A stretch of DNA of 46,772 bases from NCBI GenBank assembly GCA_023259375.1, contig JAHFQC010000033.1, forward strand, positions 1 through 46,772. Reading direction: 5' to 3'. The notes under the pieces are model-generated. The model saw nothing but the letters and a program-made list of their open reading frames with translations. It was not told the DNA's origin and did not search any database. Position 1 is the stretch's first letter. Each line of letters begins with the position of its first letter. Source of the DNA: Alphaproteobacteria bacterium. GTDB lineage: Bacteria > Pseudomonadota > Alphaproteobacteria > Micropepsales > Micropepsaceae. Made by a program: the position numbers and the translations under genes. Positions 18,949-27,879 of the stretch are shown here, piece by piece.

Positions 18949-19329
18949 TCAGGTCAGCCGAATCCGGCCCGCATCGCAGAAGCGATTGCCGCCTGTTCCG
19001 GGGTAGATCACTTTGATCCACACGACATGATCCCTGAGGTCGGGAATGTCCGGCAGGCGCACATGGACGACGCCGGGAGCGATGGTCCGTTCCGTCACCA
19101 GCACGCCGGCAACGCCTGACGAGGTGTCTTCCCGACCGGGATACATCACCACATTCACGGCTTCGGCCTCGACCTGTTCGACGCTGGGGCAGGCGACATC
19201 GAACGACGCGCCCCGTTTAAGCTCCGGTACCGAAGAGCCGCCGGCCGGATCGTCGTGAATGGCAGCCGGAAACGCCAGCGCTGCGCTGGTGCAAACCGCC
19301 AAGCTTAATAGTGCCCGAACGAGCATCAT
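18949..19329 (-). CDS. Small secreted protein downstream of a MATE exporter
   Basis: 126 residues, not recognised. The start is the ATG at 19329, which overlaps the MATE stop as ATGATG, and gives a signal peptide MMLVRALLSLAVCTSAALA. The mature part contains two cysteines (DVACPSV and NRFCDAG) that could pair, and a beta-rich body with VNVVMYPGREDTSSGVAGVLVTERTIAPGVVHVRLPD. Longer upstream frames are Arg/Pro-rich noise inside the MATE gene. Coupling to the exporter suggests co-expression, perhaps a periplasmic protein of the same stress response. Its 3' end meets ubiB tail-to-tail with 1 bp between. Confidence 0.7.
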   Translation of the reverse strand: MMLVRALLSLAVCTSAALAFPAAIHDDPAGGSSVPELKRGASFDVACPSVEQVEAEAVNVVMYPGREDTSSGVAGVLVTERTIAPGVVHVRLPDIPDLRDHVVWIKVIYPGTGGNRFCDAGRIRLT

Positions 19330-20714
19330 TCCCTCCGCTGGCGGGTTAGCGAGACGAACCGCCAACTCAACAAGAGTGCAGCTGTCATTAAGGCAAAAGC
19401 AAGGCCGGTCCAGACCCCGAAGCCCTGCCAGCCAAGGCCGACTCCCAGTCCGAGGCAGAGCGGGAACCCGATTACCCAATAGGCGGCTCCGGCGATCCAC
19501 ATCGGCATCCGGGCATCCTTGAGACCCCGCAGGCTTAACGATGCCACGACCTGAATGCCGTCAAAGATCTGGAACGCCGCCGCGATCTGCAGGAACCGGG
19601 CACACAGCGCCAGGACATCGGCGTTATCCGCATTGTCGGCGAAGTAGAGGCTGGCGATCTGATGCGGGAACAGCGCCAACACGACGGCCATGGCCGACAT
19701 GAAACCGGCACCGATGCCGATCGCGGTGAACCCCGCCCGGCGGGCACCCACCATGTCCGCAGCACCGGCCGCCAGCCCAACGCGCACCGTTGCCGCTAGC
19801 GCGACGCCGAGCGGCACCATGAAGGTGATCGACGGCACGTTGATCGCGACTTGATGCGCGGCAACGGTGACTGTGCCGAACGTGCCCATCACCAGTGTCG
19901 CGGCATTGAACAGGGCTGCCTCGAACATCATGGTCATGCCGATCGGCATGCCGAGCCGGAACAATTCGGCGAACTTCGGCCAGTCCGGCCGGACGAAGCG
20001 GCGGAAGATGCGATAGGTGCGCAGGTCGCGCGAAACGATCACCACGACCACCATCGCGAAGAAGCTGAAGGTATACGAACTGGCGGTCGCCACGCCCGAG
20101 CCGAACAGCCCGAGTTTGGGGAAGCCGAAATGGCCAAAGATCAGGACGTAATCCGCGAGCGCATTGAAGATGATCGTTGCCAGCATCACCCACAGCGAGG
20201 CGAGCGGCCGTTCCAGCGCCGTCACGTAGCTGCGCAGCACCTGGAAGCCGAGCGAGAACACAAGGCCTATGCTCAAAGGGCGCACGAACTGGCCGGCCGC
20301 CGCCGCCAGCGAAGGCTGCTGCCGCAAAACGACGAGGATCGGTTCCGCGAACAGCAGGAACATCGCCAGTGGAACGCTCAACAGCAGCGTGACCCAGAAC
20401 CCCATCCGCACGACGGCGCGGACGTTGGCTTTGTCGTTGCGACGTGCGCCCAGAATATGCGCGATCATCGGCGAGATCGCTGCCGTCGGTCCCATGCCGA
20501 ACAGCCAGGCGAAATAGAAAATGGTGTTGCCGATCGCGGCGCCGGCCAGCGCTTCCTTCGACAAGCGCCCCAGCATGATGACGTCGGTGGTCAGGATCGC
20601 CATTTGGGCGAGTTGGGTGGCCACCAGCGGCATTGCCAGCTTCATCAGCTCACGTGCCTCGATTACCCAGGGCGAGGCGGCGGTACTATCGGCGGTTTCG
20701 GCGTATTCGGACAT
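19326..20714 (-). CDS. MATE-family multidrug/cation efflux protein
   Basis: Inner-membrane antiporter of 462 residues with about 12 hydrophobic helices in two halves. NorM-like signatures are visible: ELMKLAMPLVATQLAQMAILTTDVIMLGRLS in the first half and ELFRLGMPIGMTMMFEAALFNAATLVMG in the second. It probably expels cationic drugs or metabolites in exchange for H+ or Na+. The ATG at 20714 (MSEYAETADS) is chosen as the first ATG; a GTG at 20750 is possible, with a GGGAG too close to it. It forms a two-gene unit with the secreted protein at 18949-19329. Two short inverted repeats lie upstream. Confidence 0.92.
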   Translation of the reverse strand: MSEYAETADSTAASPWVIEARELMKLAMPLVATQLAQMAILTTDVIMLGRLSKEALAGAAIGNTIFYFAWLFGMGPTAAISPMIAHILGARRNDKANVRAVVRMGFWVTLLLSVPLAMFLLFAEPILVVLRQQPSLAAAAGQFVRPLSIGLVFSLGFQVLRSYVTALERPLASLWVMLATIIFNALADYVLIFGHFGFPKLGLFGSGVATASSYTFSFFAMVVVVIVSRDLRTYRIFRRFVRPDWPKFAELFRLGMPIGMTMMFEAALFNAATLVMGTFGTVTVAAHQVAINVPSITFMVPLGVALAATVRVGLAAGAADMVGARRAGFTAIGIGAGFMSAMAVVLALFPHQIASLYFADNADNADVLALCARFLQIAAAFQIFDGIQVVASLSLRGLKDARMPMWIAGAAYWVIGFPLCLGLGVGLGWQGFGVWTGLAFALMTAALLLSWRFVSLTRQRRE

Positions 20715-21100
20715 GACACATCTCAGGAAATCGACAGACGGAAACGACACCTCCCGAAGCTTGTGCTCGGGAGAGTCTGGCTAAACCGTTTTTCGATTGG
20801 TCTATCCGAGATGGATCTCGCGAGCCGCGACGGCCATTACGCCGTGCTTCGGGGCTTGAATGCGGAACGACGGGGTCATTCTTTGCCAGCTCGCTGTACC
20901 TGCACACAGGCCAATCCTGCGTGCTTAGGACACGCGCACCTAAGCCAGGCTCGATTGGAAGTCAACAGACCCACGCGACTTCCGGCGCGCCGGTGCAAAG
21001 CGGCAACAAAGCGCGACTGCTTTAGGCCTCGAATCGGGTCGCAACGCTTTGTGGCCGGACTGGTTCCCTGTAATATGAATCAACTGGTTGGGATGACGCC
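20715..21100. promoter_or_regulatory. Gap between MATE and GDPD genes with two inverted repeats
   Basis: About 386 bp between divergent genes. CGAGAT-GG-ATCTCG at 20807-20820 is a compact palindrome that could be an operator for the MATE gene. GCTTAGG-N9-CCTAAGC at 20923-20945 has perfect 7-bp arms. Neither is followed by a T-run, so terminators are unlikely. No small gene or tRNA was seen. Confidence 0.4.
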
Positions 21101-22042
21101 ATGGCGCCGTGGAATATTGCCCATCGCGGGGGAGCGCAGCTTCGGCCTGAGAACACCTTGTCCGCCTTCGCGGATGCGGTGTGGCGCGGCTGCGACGGCG
21201 CGGAACTCGATGTTCAGCTGACTGCTGACGGCGAGGTCGTCGTCTATCACGACTGGCGGCTCAAACCCGAGCATTGCCGCGACATCCATGGCTTCTGGAT
21301 CAAGGAGCCAACCCCGCGCATCAAGGATCTGACGCTCAACGAGTTGCGCCAGTTCGACGTCGGCAGCGCCCGTCCGGGAAGCGCCTATGCATCCAATCAT
21401 CCTAATGTGCATTGGCAAGATGAAGAGAGCGTGCCGCTGTTGTCGGAAGTGATCGCGGTGGCCAAGACGGCGCGTCACACCTTTCGGCTGATCGTCGAGT
21501 TGAAGACATCGTTTGCCAATCGCGACGAGTCGGCGGATCCGGAAGTGCTGGCCGAAAAGACGATCGCGGTGCTGCGGGAACAACACTATCTCGACCGCAC
21601 GGTCTTCGTCGGTTTCGATTGGGCGGCCCTGATCGCAGCCAAGAAGCTGGCGCCGGAAACCGAATGCTGGTTCACGACCATGCCGCAGAGTTGGTTCGAA
21701 CCGAGTACCCCGCCGCCGGAAAGTGATCCGCCATCGGAGCCGGCGCTGCAGATGTTGCGCTATTGGGCGCGCGAAGGTGTCTCTCCATGGGCGGCAGGGT
21801 TCGACGCGATCAAGTACAATGGTTCGATCCTGAAGGCGATCAAGGCGGCTGGCGGCGACGGCTGGGACCCGATGTGGGTCGACATCACGCCGAAGAATCT
21901 GAGCGCCGCGCGCGAACTCGGACTTAAGCTTGCAACCTGGACGGTGAACGACCCGGCCGAAATGGTACGTCTTGCCGGCTGCGGCCTGGATGCAATCTAC
22001 ACCGACCGGCCCGATTTGCTGATGGCAACACTGGTCGGGTAG
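21101..22042 (+). CDS. Glycerophosphodiester phosphodiesterase
   Basis: Hydrolyses glycerophosphodiesters to glycerol-3-phosphate and an alcohol, in phospholipid recycling. 313 residues. The N-terminal HRGG (H8, R9), PENT (E17, N18), ELDV (E35, D37) and YHD (H50) form the metal and catalytic set of the GDPD TIM barrel; the late LATWTVNDPAEMVRLAGCGLDAIYTDRPD is the family's C-terminal signature. No signal peptide, so it should act in the cytoplasm. The ATG at 21101 is preceded by GGGATGA. It stands alone. Confidence 0.93.
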   Translation: MAPWNIAHRGGAQLRPENTLSAFADAVWRGCDGAELDVQLTADGEVVVYHDWRLKPEHCRDIHGFWIKEPTPRIKDLTLNELRQFDVGSARPGSAYASNHPNVHWQDEESVPLLSEVIAVAKTARHTFRLIVELKTSFANRDESADPEVLAEKTIAVLREQHYLDRTVFVGFDWAALIAAKKLAPETECWFTTMPQSWFEPSTPPPESDPPSEPALQMLRYWAREGVSPWAAGFDAIKYNGSILKAIKAAGGDGWDPMWVDITPKNLSAARELGLKLATWTVNDPAEMVRLAGCGLDAIYTDRPDLLMATLVG

Positions 22043-22193
22043 TCGCCAATCCTTGCGCGAGAATCGGCAGCGCCAACGCGCAACGCGAGCGGGTGGCTCG
22101 TACGTAGTACACCCAATGCCGCGGTTTCACCCATGTTCGCCCGAAATCGGCCTGCATTCGTTAACGGACGGGTGAGGCGCGCCCGGTACCGTT

Positions 22194-22703
22194 ATGGCGA
22201 CACAGAGTCGGTGCCTCATGGAGATGCTTGCCCGCTGGATCGAGAACGAGAACACCGAGTCCGAATACCGGATCATCGATACTCTCACTCATCCCGATGC
22301 CTCGACCGCGTTACGTTTCTGGGCGCGGCGTCCCCATGACGGTCTGATGATCGGGCGTGATGTGCCTTCGCGTGCCATCGCCCGCCTGCTCAGCCATGTC
22401 ATTGTCTATGCACCGAACGAGGACGGCAGCGATGCCGTTGTGCATCTTGCCGGCAGCGGATTGCGGATGCGGTTCGGCCGTGACGTCACCGGTCTCAAGC
22501 TGTCGCAAATCTTCGTGCCGGAAGATTTCCGGGTGCGCCTGGAAGCGCTTCACGACGTCATCACGCGCGGCGAGCCGCGGCTGGCGGAGATCATCCATCA
22601 CACCAGCGACATCGAATTGCTTCGCGTCGAACTTCTGACCATGCCAGTGACGGCACCCAACGGCATCGATCGCTGGGTGCTCGCCTTCGCGTTCTATTTT
22701 TAG
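22194..22703 (+). CDS. PAS-domain protein (PAS_5/DUF1488-like alphaproteobacterial type)
   Basis: Cytoplasmic protein of 169 residues with one PAS-like domain and no output domain: LRFWARRPHDGLMIGRDVPSRAIARLLSHVIVYAPNEDGSDAVVHLAGSGLRMRFGRDVTGLKLSQIFVPEDFRVRLEALHDVITRGEPRL. The pattern G..LR.RFGRD.TG..L...(F/Y) is that of the stand-alone PAS family common in alphaproteobacteria, whose functions are mostly unknown (I am sure of the PAS type, less of the exact Pfam number). Starts at 22194 or 22218 are both possible. Its stop is 1 bp from the convergent cysK stop. Confidence 0.8.
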   Translation: MATQSRCLMEMLARWIENENTESEYRIIDTLTHPDASTALRFWARRPHDGLMIGRDVPSRAIARLLSHVIVYAPNEDGSDAVVHLAGSGLRMRFGRDVTGLKLSQIFVPEDFRVRLEALHDVITRGEPRLAEIIHHTSDIELLRVELLTMPVTAPNGIDRWVLAFAFYF

Positions 22704-22704
22704 T

Positions 22705-23664
22705 TCACACGCCTTCGAACAGTGCCGTCGACAAATAACGTTCGGCGAACGAGGGGATGATCACCGCGATCACCTTGCCGGCCATTTCGGGACGGGCGCC
22801 GACTTCGAGCGCTGCCGCCAGCGCGGCACCCGACGAAATGCCGACCGGAATGCCTTCGCTCTTTGCCAGTTTGCGGGAGGTTTCGAAGGCCGTCTCATTG
22901 GAGATCGTCACGACCTCGTCGATCACGCTGCGGTCGAGGATCGCCGGAATGAAACCGGCGCCAAGGCCCTGAATCTTGTGCGGACCGGGCTGGCCGCCCG
23001 ACAACACCGGCGAATCTTCCGGCTCGACGGCGATCATTTTGATGGAAGGCTTCTTCGCCTTCAGCACTTGGCCGATGCCGGTGATGGTGCCGCCGGTGCC
23101 GACACCCGAAATCACCACGTCGATCTTGCCGTCGGTATCGTTCCAGATTTCCTCGGCCGTGGTGCGGCGGTGGATGTCGGGATTGGCCGGGTTCTCGAAT
23201 TGTTGCGGCATGATCGCGTCGGGATTGGCAGCGACGAGTTCCTGCGCCTTGGCAATGGCGCCCTTCATGCCCTTTGACGCTTCCGTCAGCACGATGTCCG
23301 CACCGAGGAAGGCCAACATCTTGCGCCGCTCGATCGACATCGACTCCGGCATCACCAGTTTCAGGTGATAGCCCTTGGCGGCGGCGACGAACGCCAGCGC
23401 GATGCCGGTGTTGCCGCTGGTCGGCTCGACCAGGACCGTCTTGCCGGGCGTGATCTTGCCCTGACGTTCGAGCGCCTCGATCATCGACACGCCGATGCGG
23501 TCCTTGACCGATGCCAGCGGATTGAAGAACTCGAGCTTCAGGACGATGTCGGCCTTGACCCCGGCTTCGGCCGGCAACCGGCTGAGGCGCACCAGCGGCG
23601 TGTCGCCGATGGTTTCGGTGATCGAATTGAAGATCCGGCCGCGGCCTGGTTTACGATCCGTCAT
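22705..23664 (-). CDS. cysK: Cysteine synthase A (O-acetylserine sulfhydrylase)
   Basis: PLP enzyme making cysteine from O-acetylserine and sulfide. 319 residues. The PLP lysine is K54 in [14 protein letters not shown], the substrate loop is [13 protein letters not shown], and the phosphate-binding loop is [26 protein letters not shown] and [13 protein letters not shown] complete the family pattern. The ATG at 23664 is the natural start. It is the last gene of the minus-strand run coaBC-dut-rrf2-cysK, 84 bp after the Rrf2 regulator, which suggests that regulator controls it. Confidence 0.96.
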   Translation of the reverse strand: MTDRKPGRGRIFNSITETIGDTPLVRLSRLPAEAGVKADIVLKLEFFNPLASVKDRIGVSMIEALERQGKITPGKTVLVEPTSGNTGIALAFVAAAKGYHLKLVMPESMSIERRKMLAFLGADIVLTEASKGMKGAIAKAQELVAANPDAIMPQQFENPANPDIHRRTTAEEIWNDTDGKIDVVISGVGTGGTITGIGQVLKAKKPSIKMIAVEPEDSPVLSGGQPGPHKIQGLGAGFIPAILDRSVIDEVVTISNETAFETSRKLAKSEGIPVGISSGAALAAALEVGARPEMAGKVIAVIIPSFAERYLSTALFEGV

Positions 23665-23748
23665 GGCTAAGTCCTTCTTCCTGGAGCGCTTCCTGATAAG
23701 CGGGCGACGAGCGTATTGCGCCGACTATCGGAATGGAAGCGCAACAAA

Positions 23749-24201
23749 CTAAATCGTGAAATCCGCAGTATTGTTGTCTTCGACGCTGACACCGGCGGCG
23801 CGCGCCTTCTGGCACAGATCTTCAACGGTTATCGCTTCCAATCGTGCCATCAACTCGTCCTGCAGCGATTGGATGAACGGCGTCACGATCCGCGCACCCA
23901 ATTCGGAGCGGGGCTGGGCGTCCTCTGCGGTCTCGTCCTCGGCGAGTTCCGCCGCGCGAACGATGTCGCCGACCGAAATGCGCCGCCGCTCCTTGGCGAG
24001 ACGATAGCCGCCGCGAGGGCCGCGCACGCCTTTGAGGATGCCGGCGCGCACCAGCTGCTGCATCACCTGTTCGAGATAGCGCTGCGGCACGCCCTGGCGG
24101 GCGGTGATTTCCTTGGCCTGAACAGGTTCGGGCCGGGCGTTGAAAGCGATGTCGATCACCGCTTCGAGGGCGAGAAGGGTTTTGCGGGAGAGTTTGAGCA
24201 T
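23749..24201 (-). CDS. Rrf2-family transcriptional regulator without Fe-S cysteines
   Basis: 150 residues with the N-terminal winged helix typical of Rrf2 (LSRKTLLALEAVIDIAFNARPEPVQAKEITARQGVPQRYLEQVMQQLVRAGILKGVRGPRGGYRLAKE). IscR-type members hold three cysteines in the loop after this; here the loop is AELAEDETAEDAQPRSELGA with none, and the only Cys in the protein is near the C-terminus (DLCQKA). It is therefore unlikely to bind an Fe-S cluster and resembles the CymR type, which controls cysteine synthesis. Its place directly upstream of cysK fits that role. It starts 5 bp after the dut stop. Confidence 0.9.
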   Translation of the reverse strand: MLKLSRKTLLALEAVIDIAFNARPEPVQAKEITARQGVPQRYLEQVMQQLVRAGILKGVRGPRGGYRLAKERRRISVGDIVRAAELAEDETAEDAQPRSELGARIVTPFIQSLQDELMARLEAITVEDLCQKARAAGVSVEDNNTADFTI

Positions 24202-24206
24202 GGTTG

Positions 24207-24656
24207 TTACCGACGATGTGTACCGGTGGACCCGAAACCGCCCGCACCGCGCGCGCTCATCGGAAGTTCGGAGACTTCCTCAAGCTCGGCGATTTCGTGG
24301 CGGGCAATGATCATCTGAGCGATCTTCATGCCGCGCGTAATGTGAAACGGCGCGTCGCCGTGATTGATCATCGGGCATTTGATTTCGCCGCGGTAATCGC
24401 TGTCGATCGTGCCGGGCGCATTGATGAGGGTGATGCCGTGATTGAGCGCCAGCCCCGAGCGCGGCCGCACCTGGGCTTCGTAACCGAGCGGCAGGGCGAT
24501 GGAGAGGCCGGTCGGCACCAGCTTGCGTTCGCCCGGTTGCAGCACGATTTCGGCGTCGACGGCCGCGAGCAGATCGAGGCCAGCGGAGCCTTCGGTGGCG
24601 TAGCTCGGCAGCGGCAGATCGGCGGCGTGGGGCAGGCGGAGAATGGCGAGTTTCAT
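24207..24656 (-). CDS. dut: dUTP diphosphatase (dUTPase)
   Basis: Trimeric enzyme that converts dUTP to dUMP, limiting uracil in DNA and feeding dTMP synthesis. 149 residues. The five family motifs are in order: [43 protein letters not shown] and the glycine-rich C-terminal arm [10 protein letters not shown]. The ATG at 24656 overlaps the coaBC stop by 4 bp (ATGA). It is part of the coaBC-dut-rrf2-cysK unit. In cells with a dCTP deaminase defence, the dUTP produced would be handled by this enzyme. Confidence 0.97.
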   Translation of the reverse strand: MKLAILRLPHAADLPLPSYATEGSAGLDLLAAVDAEIVLQPGERKLVPTGLSIALPLGYEAQVRPRSGLALNHGITLINAPGTIDSDYRGEIKCPMINHGDAPFHITRGMKIAQMIIARHEIAELEEVSELPMSARGAGGFGSTGTHRR

Positions 24657-25849
24657 GCGTGTTCCAGAGTTTTGATCATGCGCGCCACCAGGCGCGATGC
24701 GATTTTGTGTTTGTCCATTTCGGGCCATTCCTCGTGCCCGGCGGCATCGATGATGTGCACCTTGTTGCGGTCGGCGCCGAACACGCCGTCTGCCACCGCA
24801 CCGCCGACCTCATTGGCAACGATCCAGTCGCAGTCCTTGTTCGAGCGCTTCTGCGTCGCCTGCGCCACCACGTCGTTGGTCTCGGCGGCAAAACCGATCA
24901 CCAGACGCGGGCGCTTTTCGGCGTGCGCGATCGTGGCCAGGATGTCGGGATTGGTGGCCAGCCGGATTGCCGGTGGCGCGCCTGAGGTCTTCTTGATTTT
25001 GCCCGTCGCGAATTCTTCCGGGCGCCAGTCCGCGACCGCGGCGGTGAACACGGCGATATCGGCGGGCAGGGCGGCTTCGGTGGCCGTCAGCATGTCGCGC
25101 GCCGTCTCGATTTTGACCAGCTTCACGCCTGCGGGCGGATCAATCGCAACCGGCCCGGAGATCAGCGTCGTCTCGGCTCCCGCTTTGGCGAGCGCGGCCG
25201 CGATGGCGTAACCCTGCTTGCCCGAGGAGCGATTGCCGAGGAAGCGTACCGGATCGAGGGGTTCATGCGTCGGCCCTGCCGTCACCAGCGCCTTCATGCC
25301 CTTCAGCGGACGCGGCCCGGAAATCAACGCTTCGATAGCGTCGAGAATTTCGAGCGGCTCGGCCATGCGTCCGGGGCCGTATTCGTTGCACGCCATGGCG
25401 CCATCGTTGGGGCCGATGAAATGCACGCCGTCTTCGCGCAGCCGCGCCACGTTGCGCTGGGTGGCTACGTGCTGCCACATCCGCACGTTCATCGCGGGCG
25501 CCATCAGCACCGGCTTGTCGGTCGCCAGCAGCGATGTCGATGCGAAGTCGCTCGCCAGCCCGTTCGCCGCCTGGGCAATCAGATTGGCGGTCGCGGGCGC
25601 CACGACCACCAGATCGACTACGCGCGTGAGCTGGATGTGTCCCATCTCGGATTCGCTGCCGAGATCGAACATGTCGGTGTGCGCCTTGTGGCCGGAGAGG
25701 GCCGAAACCGTCATCGGGGTCACGAATTGCGTACCGGCTTGGGTGATGATCACGCGGGAATCGATGCCGCGATCCTTGGCGCGCCGGATCAGGTCGAGGC
25801 TTTTGTAGGCAGCGATTCCGCCGCCGATGATCAGAAGGATACTGGGCAT
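24653..25849 (-). CDS. coaBC: Bifunctional phosphopantothenoylcysteine decarboxylase/synthetase
   Basis: Two consecutive steps of coenzyme A synthesis: ligation of cysteine to 4'-phosphopantothenate and decarboxylation. 398 residues. The N-terminal flavoprotein CoaC part shows [42 protein letters not shown] with the catalytic His, and [10 protein letters not shown]. The CoaB part begins at about [35 protein letters not shown] and includes [20 protein letters not shown]. The ATG at 25849 ([11 protein letters not shown]) is chosen over the longer open frame because the extra N-terminus has no family match. First gene of the minus-strand run toward cysK. Confidence 0.96.
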   Translation of the reverse strand: MPSILLIIGGGIAAYKSLDLIRRAKDRGIDSRVIITQAGTQFVTPMTVSALSGHKAHTDMFDLGSESEMGHIQLTRVVDLVVVAPATANLIAQAANGLASDFASTSLLATDKPVLMAPAMNVRMWQHVATQRNVARLREDGVHFIGPNDGAMACNEYGPGRMAEPLEILDAIEALISGPRPLKGMKALVTAGPTHEPLDPVRFLGNRSSGKQGYAIAAALAKAGAETTLISGPVAIDPPAGVKLVKIETARDMLTATEAALPADIAVFTAAVADWRPEEFATGKIKKTSGAPPAIRLATNPDILATIAHAEKRPRLVIGFAAETNDVVAQATQKRSNKDCDWIVANEVGGAVADGVFGADRNKVHIIDAAGHEEWPEMDKHKIASRLVARMIKTLEHA

Positions 25850-25972
25850 ATGGGTTCCAAAATCCGCGAATGTGATCGGATTATTTAAATATAACGGCTC
25901 GCTGATGTAGTTTCCAGTATTTTCCAGGCGGGTTCTTAACGACCTGCTTACCTTCCCGTGGTGGAATCGGCA

Positions 25973-26209
25973 ATGTCCGCGAGAAAGGCGCTCTTCATGG
26001 CCATTTCCGCTTCCGAGCTTTGCCATCTGGCCGGCGAATTGGCCGCCGAGCATGGCTTCCTGGCACGCGATTACGCTCAGCGCGCGTATCGCACCCTCGA
26101 CGTCGAAGGACAGCACGACCGCGCCCAATTCTGGTTCGCACTTTCGATTCTGGTCGATGACGTGCTGTCACACGGATTGGACCCAAATTCCGATCCCTCC
26201 ATTCAATAG
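25973..26209 (+). CDS. Small conserved-looking cytoplasmic protein
   Basis: 78 residues from the ATG at 25973 (MSARKALFMAISASELC); a GTG five codons earlier and an ATG at 25997 are alternatives. It is helical and acidic (ELAAEHGFLARDYAQRAYRTLDVEGQHDRAQFWFALSILVDDVLSHGLD) and reads like a real protein, with no low-complexity bias. No domain is recognised and no signal peptide is visible. It lies divergent from coaBC and 66 bp before a hydrolase gene on the same strand. Confidence 0.6.
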   Translation: MSARKALFMAISASELCHLAGELAAEHGFLARDYAQRAYRTLDVEGQHDRAQFWFALSILVDDVLSHGLDPNSDPSIQ

Positions 26210-26275
26210 TTCCGGTCTTGCGCGGCATCGCGCGGCCTGTTCAGACTGACGAAGCGGTTAACTAGCGGCGCAGCC

Positions 26276-27211
26276 ATGCCTCTCGACCCTTTGGTGCGGA
26301 CGTTTCTCGACCAGCTTCCGCCCCGGCCTAAAGCCTGGGAGGTCTCCGATGAGGCGGCCCGCGCCGGCTATGCGGCGATGGTGAAGGCCAATACGGCCAA
26401 AGATGTGCCGATCGGGAAAGTCGAGAACGCCACCATGCCGGGGCCGGGCGGGCCGATCGCCCTCAGGCTCTACACACCCGTTGCGGCGGGCGGCGAAGCG
26501 CTGCCGGCGCTGATCTATTTTCACGGCGGGGCGTTCCGGATCGGCGACTTCGAAACCTATGAAACCACATGCCGCCTTCTGGCGGTCGAGACCTGCAGCC
26601 GTGTGATCGCCGTCGATTATCGCCGCGCACCGGAGCATCCGTTTCCGGCGGCCATTGACGATGCAGTCGCGGCGGTCGCTTGGATCGAAACCAATGCGGT
26701 GACGCTGGGCGTCGATCCCAATCGCGTTGCGTTGGGCGGCGATTCCGCGGGGGCCAATCTAGCAACTGTGGTTTGCCAACGTGCGACTGCCGCGGGCCAG
26801 CCGCACATCGTCATGCAGATGCTGCTGTTCCCTGTGACCCAACCGGGCGCGCGCTTCCCCTCTGTGGCGGCCTACGGCGAGGGCTACGGCCTCGACATCG
26901 ATTCCGTCGAATACTGCTACGGCCTCTATGCGCCGAAAGAGCAGTGGAACGATCCCCGCGTGTCGCCGCTGCTGGCCGAAAAACTCGCCGGATTGCCGCC
27001 CGCCTTCGTCTTGCTGGCCGAATGCGATCCGCTGCACGACGAGGGTCTCGCTTATGCCGAAAAGATGCGGGCGGCGGGTGTCGACGTCACTCTGGTCGAC
27101 TGGCCCGGCGTGATCCACGACTTCGTGCTTTATCAGGCGATGCTGCCGCAGGCGCGCGAAGCCCTGGTGGAAGCGGCGCGGGCGGTGAAGGACGCGTTCG
27201 ACCGGTTCTAG
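26276..27211 (+). CDS. Alpha/beta-hydrolase of the hormone-sensitive-lipase (esterase) family
   Basis: Carboxylesterase-type enzyme of 311 residues, probably acting on short-chain esters. It has the HSL oxyanion motif HGGAF (H83-G85), the nucleophile GDSAG with Ser157, the acid in LLAECDPLHDEG and the His in PGVIHDF near residue 281. The YRRAPEHPFPAAIDDAVAAVAWI segment is typical of the family. No signal peptide. Its TAG stop shares the CTAG sequence with the stop of the convergent deacetylase gene. Confidence 0.9.
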   Translation: MPLDPLVRTFLDQLPPRPKAWEVSDEAARAGYAAMVKANTAKDVPIGKVENATMPGPGGPIALRLYTPVAAGGEALPALIYFHGGAFRIGDFETYETTCRLLAVETCSRVIAVDYRRAPEHPFPAAIDDAVAAVAWIETNAVTLGVDPNRVALGGDSAGANLATVVCQRATAAGQPHIVMQMLLFPVTQPGARFPSVAAYGEGYGLDIDSVEYCYGLYAPKEQWNDPRVSPLLAEKLAGLPPAFVLLAECDPLHDEGLAYAEKMRAAGVDVTLVDWPGVIHDFVLYQAMLPQAREALVEAARAVKDAFDRF

Positions 27212-27879
27212 GCCGCCCACAGGGCGGCATTGCCGGTGTGGCGCCAGATGCGCAGAAAGGTGAGGGCGGCCTCGGCGGCATCCGGCTTGCGCGTGATGAT
27301 CGCGCGGATTTCTTGAGAGCCCATGTCGGCCGTGATGCAGTCGCGCCGGACAAGCCAAGCGTTGTCGGCGTAGGGGCCGCGGAAACTCGAATAGACGCGT
27401 CCGATTCCGATCTGGCGCAGAACGGCGAGCACGCGGCGGTCGCAATAACCGTAGGGAATGGCGACGGAGCGCACCGGCGCTTTGATGATGCCCGTCAGCC
27501 GCTCGATGGAGCGCATCACGTCATTGGCAATTTCCGCATCTCCGGCTTTGAGCCAGTTGAGATGGGCGCTGCCGTGCGAGGCGATCTCCATCCCCGACTG
27601 ATGTAATTCGAGAATGTCATGCTCGGTAACGTAGCCCGGCGTACCGATGCGATCGGACGGAATGAAGAAGACAGCGGTAAGCCCGGCCTCGACCAGTTTT
27701 GGCAATACGATCCGCGCATCGGAATCGTTGCCGTCGTCGAGCGTGAGGCGGACGTTCTGCGTCCTCATTTCCGAAATCACGAACGCAAGCGTGCTTTCGC
27801 TGATCCAGTAAGGCCGTTCGTCGGGTTCGACGCGCTCCGGCGCCGGACCGATCCCGTGCAGCATCAGGCAGATGCTCAT
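27208..27879 (-). CDS. Polysaccharide deacetylase (NodB-homology) family protein
   Basis: 223 residues with a NodB-like barrel: MSICLMLHGIG, VRLTLDDGNDSDARIVLPKLVEAGLTAVFFIPSDRIG and EIASHGSAHLNW. The metal-binding D-D and SxxxxH-type motifs are present (DDG and SHGSAH), but the sequence is short and divergent from typical chitin/peptidoglycan deacetylases. No signal peptide, so it would act in the cytoplasm, perhaps on a lipid-linked or nucleotide sugar. Its ATG overlaps the stop of the upstream acetyltransferase by 4 bp, indicating a joint function in polysaccharide modification. Confidence 0.83.
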   Translation of the reverse strand: MSICLMLHGIGPAPERVEPDERPYWISESTLAFVISEMRTQNVRLTLDDGNDSDARIVLPKLVEAGLTAVFFIPSDRIGTPGYVTEHDILELHQSGMEIASHGSAHLNWLKAGDAEIANDVMRSIERLTGIIKAPVRSVAIPYGYCDRRVLAVLRQIGIGRVYSSFRGPYADNAWLVRRDCITADMGSQEIRAIITRKPDAAEAALTFLRIWRHTGNAALWAA

